Virus record (IMG/VR): IMGVR_UViG_3300024299_000645
Coordinates: 62,001-126,000 of that record
DNA: 64,000 nt
DNA from: a virus
Direction: 5' to 3' (one strand)
Position numbers and translations under genes: made by a program. Under the pieces are notes generated by a model. That model did not search any database, had not been told where the DNA came from, and saw only the letters and a list, made by a program, of their open reading frames with translations. Each line of letters begins with the position of its first letter. Position 1 is the stretch's first letter. Shown piece by piece: positions 58,945 to 64,000 of the stretch.

Positions 58945-61900
58945 TGGCTGATAACAGAATATCTGAAATAATACAAAATCAATTACCATCCTTCTTTACT
59001 GAAGAAGGTAGTAATCTCCCTGTCTTTATGACAAAGTATTTTGAATTTTTAGAATCCTACCAAATAGAATATACTGATTTAGAATTAGACGAATATAATA
59101 TTGTCCAAGAGGATGATGACGGCGCATATTATGTTCGAGGGACTGCTATAGATCAAAGAGAACTTGTTTACGAACCTTCAGATGGTGCAGAGTCAACTGA
59201 TGCCGGATTGCAATATGGACACTTTTATCCTGTTTATGGAAATAAGGCACCTGCTATAGCCGCTTCTGATGATGGTACAATTTATGAATTAGAATTAGAA
59301 GAGTTAAGGGGTAATGTATTTTATATGCCGAGAAAAGGCGGAGCAAATGGTGGTAACTATGGTATAGCAATAAAAGATCCTCCTAGCACCTCATATACTG
59401 CATATACAGCCGCTTCTAGAATTGTAAAGGAAGATTCACCAGAAGATGGGAAAGCTAATACAGAAATTATAGTTGAATCGGAAAGAGGAGAAGATGCTAC
59501 ATTTGCTATTGGTGAAGTAATTATAGGCGCTACATCTGGTGCTCAACTTATAGTAACTGGTTATCAAAGAAAAAACGAACCTGCTGGTAAATTTTTAGAA
59601 ACAGCAAATACCGCATCTCCAAAATATAATTTAGATCCACATCTATTATTCGCACGTCCTATTAATGGAAGAGTATTGATACACGGAGAATCTATTAGAG
59701 GTAGATTGACACGTGCAAAAGCTACAGTAGGTGAAACAGATAAAGATTTATTGAGAAATCCTCTTCGAGGTGCTGCCGATATAGATTTAATGACTGATGT
59801 TGATGCGGCTGACAACTACATGTTACAACAATTCAGGGAAGATTTCTTATCAAATATTCCTTTTGATGCAATTGGAGATTTAAGACAAGCGATTAAAACA
59901 GCAAGGGATATCTATAGAAGCAGAGGTACAGAAGATTCTTTTCTTTGGTTATGGAGAACAGTATATGGATCAGATCAACTAAGTTTTATATATCCAAAAG
60001 AAAGATTATTGAGACCTTCCGATGGTACCTGGAGTTCTGCAAAATCTGTTAAATTATATACCGGTACCGCTATAAACCCAGATGAATTTAATAGTAAAGT
60101 TATTAAAGGTCAAGATTCTCAAGCTACAGCAACTGTTGATAATTCTATTGCATATATTGAAGGATCGACCGCAGTAACAGAATTATATTTAACAGATTAT
60201 GTTAAAGGGTATGATGCTCGTTTTGATATCTATTCTGATTTTCAACCCGGCGAAAAAATAGCAACGATTGAAGCATTTGTTGATACTGAAGCTGGGCTTT
60301 CGGAACTTATGAATAGTCCTGATTCTTCTGATGCTGTGAAAGCAATGGCATTTCCGGCAGGTTCTTCTAGAGGAGATTGTATTGCTGTTATTGGTGATAT
60401 TACAATTGTAAGCGCCGGTACAGGTTATAAGGTTAATGATGAATTAGTAATAAAAGGAGGTCCCGGACAAGGTGCTTCAGCACGTGTATCCGCAACCGCT
60501 AATGGCGCAATTGATGAGATTATTGTAGATGATGGCGGTAATGGATATATGGGCGGTGAAATGTTAATAGTTGATAGTGCCGGCACACTGGGCACCAATC
60601 ATACTGGCGCTATTCGCGGAATTCTAGAAACAGGAACATTTAGAGATTCTAATTCAACAATTGATAAAGTTATTTCAACTGCAAATGGTGGTTCAGCTGC
60701 TTCCGCTATTTCATTAAATGCATTTTCATTTTCTGTTGATGATCCAGGCGATGTAAGATATCCCGAAAATATTAATACACATTTTAGTTCAAGTAATTCA
60801 ACTACTTGGGTTGCTGAAGTAACAAATCAAGATACTGAAGATGGCGGCGCTAATATTTTACTTGAAGAAGGTGACGGATTAATTTTAATAGATAGTACAG
60901 ATGGCTCAGCAGATGCTGGTGATAATATTCTTTTTCATACAAAGAATTTTGAAGATGATATTCAATCAGGCTATTATGTATATGATTCTAAAACAGGAAC
61001 TAAAGGAACAATTGCTGGGCCATCAGTAAACACTACATGTTTTGTTTATGTAATTGAGAGTGAATCGGCGGCTAACTTTGTTGAAAATAGTTATGGTGAT
61101 TTATACTATAGTGCAAACGCTACAGCAGTTCCTGGGAAATCCCAAATGTTTCAAATTGCTTCAATTAAACCAGCAAGTTATTATGAAACAAATCAATTAG
61201 GAGATAATACTTATTCTATTGATAGCTATTACGGAGCAACAAAATATACCTATACTTCTTTTGGTGCAATTGCGAATGTACAGGTTATAACTACTGGAAT
61301 TGATTATTTAAAAGGCCCAAGTTATGAAGCATCTAATCAAACTATATTAGGAAAGAAGGCATATGAGTTTGAAGATCCTATTACTGGAAAAAATACTGCT
61401 GAATTATCATATTTAAATTTTGCAGAAAATGTTCAGGGGAAATATAGATTTGGTGAATATGTTATCGGACAGACTTCAGGTAAAAAAGCTCAAGTAGTAC
61501 AGCCATATGTTAATTCATCGGCGAATTCTACTGCTAGTTCAATGAAAGTGAAAGAAGTAGATACAACATTTTCTCTTGAAGACGAAAGTGTTATTTTAAG
61601 CGGATTAGGAACATTTGAGAATAATACTTCTGCTCTTTATTCTTTTTCTACTAAGGGTGTAGGTGGTGCTGTTGTTATAGCATCAAATGGAAATGAAACT
61701 TGGGATAATCAAACAGGTGATACTGGTAATAATACTCTTTCTATTGAATCTTCAAATACAATATATGGATCATATAGTGGTAAGATTGCTGTTAATGATC
61801 AATTGGAAACATATGTTGGACTTAAGGGTTTAAATAATAGTACAGGTGCTGACTATGAGAATTTATTAAATGCCGGTAATGAATATATTGGAAGAATAAG

Positions 61901-64000
61901 TTTTAGAGCTAGTACTGTTTTATCTAGTGTTGTTCTTAGATATGGACATTCTAAAACAGATGTAAACTTTGTAAGCGACGGTGCAATAGGCGGATTAACA
62001 AATGTAGATTTGTATAGTCAAGTAGGCACTAATAATGCTGATCAAATTTATACTTATGAAGGCAAATTTACAGTTGATCCTACAAATAATTATCATGCGA
62101 TATATTTGTATATAAAAATGAATACATCTACAACATATACATTACATGTAGATAAAATTGAAATGATAGATGTTACAACTCGTGGTAAGCTTGAATATGA
62201 AGGATTCAATACAGCAGATGAACCAGAATCATTTATGATTATGGAACCATCGGAATTTACTGCTGGAGAAACTGTTGTATCTTTAGTTGGTGCTAGAACA
62301 GCTGTATTAGCAAGTGCAAATGTTCAATCAGTTGAATCAACTGAGAATTATGGTAATAATGCTGTATTAAAATCCGGTGCTTTAAAAACTGGAGCTATTA
62401 AAGCTCTTACAATTGCACAGGCAGGTATAAACTATACTACAGTTCCTACAGTTACGGCCCCAACAGGTGATAACAACGCGACATTTACAGCTAACCGTAC
62501 AACTATAACTAATTATCCTGGAACGTTTAAAAGTAAATTAGGAATGATTAGTGATATTATCAGGGTACAGGATTCTTACTATTATCAAGATTTTTCATAT
62601 GTTTTGAGATCTGATATTCAGATTGGTACCTTTAGAGATATGGTAAGGTCTTTTGTTCATCCAGCAGGATGGGCAGTATTTGGTGAGATAGGTATTGAAT
62701 TTTTGATTAGTATGTCCATTGAGGCAGAATCAGTCACTAATAAAAAGCTTGAATTGTTCGTTGATAGAACACCAGCATATGTTACACAATACGGCCCAAT
62801 TGATAAAGATATGAGAATGGGTTATAATAGAACAATGATGCCGTTTGATAGTGAATATGGCCAAATTGATTTTGATTGGGGTATTATTCATAATTATCAT
62901 ATTGAATTCTTAGATCCAAGATGTATTGGTTTTGGCGCAACGACAGATGATAAACATTTTGCATTTCACTTAGGAAGGCAAGACAGTACTACTTGGTTAA
63001 ATGGACTCGGATGGGACTATGAAAAAGATTATGCTGGTAATTTAGCTGGGCAATTTGGTGTAGCTACACCTTACAATAGTAGTGATGCCGGCAGAGTAGA
63101 AATAACACATTGGTTCATAGAACATGATCAAACTAATGCTTTGAACGAAAGTACTAAAATTGCACCTTGGTATCCGAATGTAATCGCAGAATATGTTATT
63201 CCAGGTCACTATGAAGGAAATGAATGTACAGGACATAGCGCCGGCGGTGGAGTTTCCCTACACGGTAAGGATTCACACTATAATACAGAAAATAGATGGA
63301 ACCCTCAAACTTCGACTAATGCAGCTGGGACATATGCGGGCGCACAAAGACCACCGGAAACTTTCTGGGGTCTAGGTGGAGACGGTAATCCAAGTCTAGT
63401 ACGTAAAGGTGGATTTGAATATTGGCCAGAAATAGGTATATTAGGAAAATATACTTCACCGGATGGTAATGAAACAATGCCATTAGTTACCACTCATGTA
63501 AGTTATGGTGAAGAAGAAGTTGAATTAATCGGTGATGCTACTATAACTGTAATAAGTTGGAAAGAGCCTACACTGCCTATAAGAATGGCAACCGCGTCAT
63601 TACCAAATTTAACTAGTGTTGATACATATGTTAAATTAGATGAGAGTAGGGTAAAAATACAACCATTTGATAATATGTCCATTGATAGACAAACTGTACA
63701 TTGGCCAAATGCTGCAGATCGTTTAATCGCGGTAACAGTTTCAAGCACTGATTTTCTTTTTGATGGCGTAAACATTAATGATAGTGCATGGTCAAGAAAA
63801 CTTATCAAGGGTGTAACATATCGTTTTAATCAAGAAGATAGTACTAATTTAGGACACCCATTAAGATTTGCAAATCTTCTTGACGGTAAACATGCTGCAG
63901 GATATGTAGAAGCAACAAATCAATATCCTTATACTGCAGTTGGCACACCAGGAAGTGGTGGATCATATGTTGATTTTAAAATTCCAGATTTTGATGTAGC
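58944..64000 (+). CDS. Large baseplate/tail structural protein, gp7-position, 3'-truncated
   Basis: The frame is open from ATG 58944 to the window end, more than 1685 codons. It starts with MADNRISEIIQNQLPSFFTE and VFMTKYFEFLESYQIEYTDL. It contains GTEDSFLWLWRTVYG, Gly-rich strand repeats (GYKVNDELVIKGGPGQGASA, IDEIIVDDGGNGYMGGEMLI), LNFAENVQGKYRFGEYVIGQ and VRSFVHPAGWAVFGEIGIEF, and late in the frame HNYHIEFLDPRC. In T4, gene 6 is followed by gene 7 (1032 residues), so this is a gp7-position protein, but longer and probably enlarged. The 3' end is outside the window. Confidence 0.6.
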   Translation, partial: MADNRISEIIQNQLPSFFTEEGSNLPVFMTKYFEFLESYQIEYTDLELDEYNIVQEDDDGAYYVRGTAIDQRELVYEPSDGAESTDAGLQYGHFYPVYGNKAPAIAASDDGTIYELELEELRGNVFYMPRKGGANGGNYGIAIKDPPSTSYTAYTAASRIVKEDSPEDGKANTEIIVESERGEDATFAIGEVIIGATSGAQLIVTGYQRKNEPAGKFLETANTASPKYNLDPHLLFARPINGRVLIHGESIRGRLTRAKATVGETDKDLLRNPLRGAADIDLMTDVDAADNYMLQQFREDFLSNIPFDAIGDLRQAIKTARDIYRSRGTEDSFLWLWRTVYGSDQLSFIYPKERLLRPSDGTWSSAKSVKLYTGTAINPDEFNSKVIKGQDSQATATVDNSIAYIEGSTAVTELYLTDYVKGYDARFDIYSDFQPGEKIATIEAFVDTEAGLSELMNSPDSSDAVKAMAFPAGSSRGDCIAVIGDITIVSAGTGYKVNDELVIKGGPGQGASARVSATANGAIDEIIVDDGGNGYMGGEMLIVDSAGTLGTNHTGAIRGILETGTFRDSNSTIDKVISTANGGSAASAISLNAFSFSVDDPGDVRYPENINTHFSSSNSTTWVAEVTNQDTEDGGANILLEEGDGLILIDSTDGSADAGDNILFHTKNFEDDIQSGYYVYDSKTGTKGTIAGPSVNTTCFVYVIESESAANFVENSYGDLYYSANATAVPGKSQMFQIASIKPASYYETNQLGDNTYSIDSYYGATKYTYTSFGAIANVQVITTGIDYLKGPSYEASNQTILGKKAYEFEDPITGKNTAELSYLNFAENVQGKYRFGEYVIGQTSGKKAQVVQPYVNSSANSTASSMKVKEVDTTFSLEDESVILSGLGTFENNTSALYSFSTKGVGGAVVIASNGNETWDNQTGDTGNNTLSIESSNTIYGSYSGKIAVNDQLETYVGLKGLNNSTGADYENLLNAGNEYIGRISFRASTVLSSVVLRYGHSKTDVNFVSDGAIGGLTNVDLYSQVGTNNADQIYTYEGKFTVDPTNNYHAIYLYIKMNTSTTYTLHVDKIEMIDVTTRGKLEYEGFNTADEPESFMIMEPSEFTAGETVVSLVGARTAVLASANVQSVESTENYGNNAVLKSGALKTGAIKALTIAQAGINYTTVPTVTAPTGDNNATFTANRTTITNYPGTFKSKLGMISDIIRVQDSYYYQDFSYVLRSDIQIGTFRDMVRSFVHPAGWAVFGEIGIEFLISMSIEAESVTNKKLELFVDRTPAYVTQYGPIDKDMRMGYNRTMMPFDSEYGQIDFDWGIIHNYHIEFLDPRCIGFGATTDDKHFAFHLGRQDSTTWLNGLGWDYEKDYAGNLAGQFGVATPYNSSDAGRVEITHWFIEHDQTNALNESTKIAPWYPNVIAEYVIPGHYEGNECTGHSAGGGVSLHGKDSHYNTENRWNPQTSTNAAGTYAGAQRPPETFWGLGGDGNPSLVRKGGFEYWPEIGILGKYTSPDGNETMPLVTTHVSYGEEEVELIGDATITVISWKEPTLPIRMATASLPNLTSVDTYVKLDESRVKIQPFDNMSIDRQTVHWPNAADRLIAVTVSSTDFLFDGVNINDSAWSRKLIKGVTYRFNQEDSTNLGHPLRFANLLDGKHAAGYVEATNQYPYTAVGTPGSGGSYVDFKIPDFDV

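Noticed and set aside
1-64000. CRISPR arrays, insertion sequences, integrase or attachment sites
   Set aside because: No regular spaced repeats, transposase motifs or integrase motifs were seen on either strand.

Overview
The window is an AT-rich segment of a tailed, T4-like (contractile-tail) phage genome. The right side carries T4 core genes: the late-transcription co-activator gp33, helicase loader gp59, single-stranded DNA-binding protein gp32, tape measure and its chaperone gp26, gp4, and the baseplate genes gp48, gp53, gp5, gp25, gp6 and a large gp7-like gene cut by the right edge. TATAAATA late promoters recur. A circularly permuted (two-piece) tmRNA with an ALAA-ending tag, high AT content and no photosynthesis genes point to a marine alphaproteobacterial host (SAR11-like). 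A marine cyanobacterial host is less likely but not excluded, because Prochlorococcus and Synechococcus also use permuted tmRNA.

Bases 1-29716 hold a dense one-direction cassette of overlapping genes with 17 radical-SAM enzymes (each with a CxxxCxxC motif), one stand-alone SPASM-like domain and companion enzymes: two PhyH-like and one TauD-like dioxygenase, two other 2OG-Fe oxygenases, an FkbM-like methyltransferase, an aldo/keto reductase, a nitroreductase, a PLP aminotransferase, an amidinotransferase with an intact Asp-His-Cys set, a QueC-like PP-loop ATPase and a nucleosidase that could clear 5'-deoxyadenosine. This looks like an auxiliary biosynthetic or tailoring pathway. Its substrate is not evident from sequence; a 52-residue basic protein (22186-22344) is one candidate peptide.

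Bases 29713-35490 hold two GT-A-like glycosyltransferases, a GT9-like protein, three related Rossmann-like proteins and two SGNH-hydrolase-like proteins, which suggests glycan synthesis or decoration.

Bases 35491-35772 hold a late promoter and the permuted tmRNA. Bases 35790-40847 hold a nuclease and a 7-deazaguanine block: FolE, a TGT/DpdA-like protein, QueC and a separate class-II glutamine amidotransferase. The last two may be a split Gat-QueC making the archaeosine-type base in phage DNA. A dCTP deaminase/dUTPase follows.

Bases 40831-42782 hold gp33, gp59 and gp32. A terminator separates gp32 from a leftward block (42802-47605) with the tape measure, its chaperone, a tail-tube-like protein, a gp2-like candidate and gp4. 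The chaperone gene ends in a T TTT TTC slippery site followed by a 64-codon -1 frame, a lambda G/GT-like programmed frameshift. Facing late promoters at 47616-47647 separate this block from the rightward baseplate operon (47671 to the window end).
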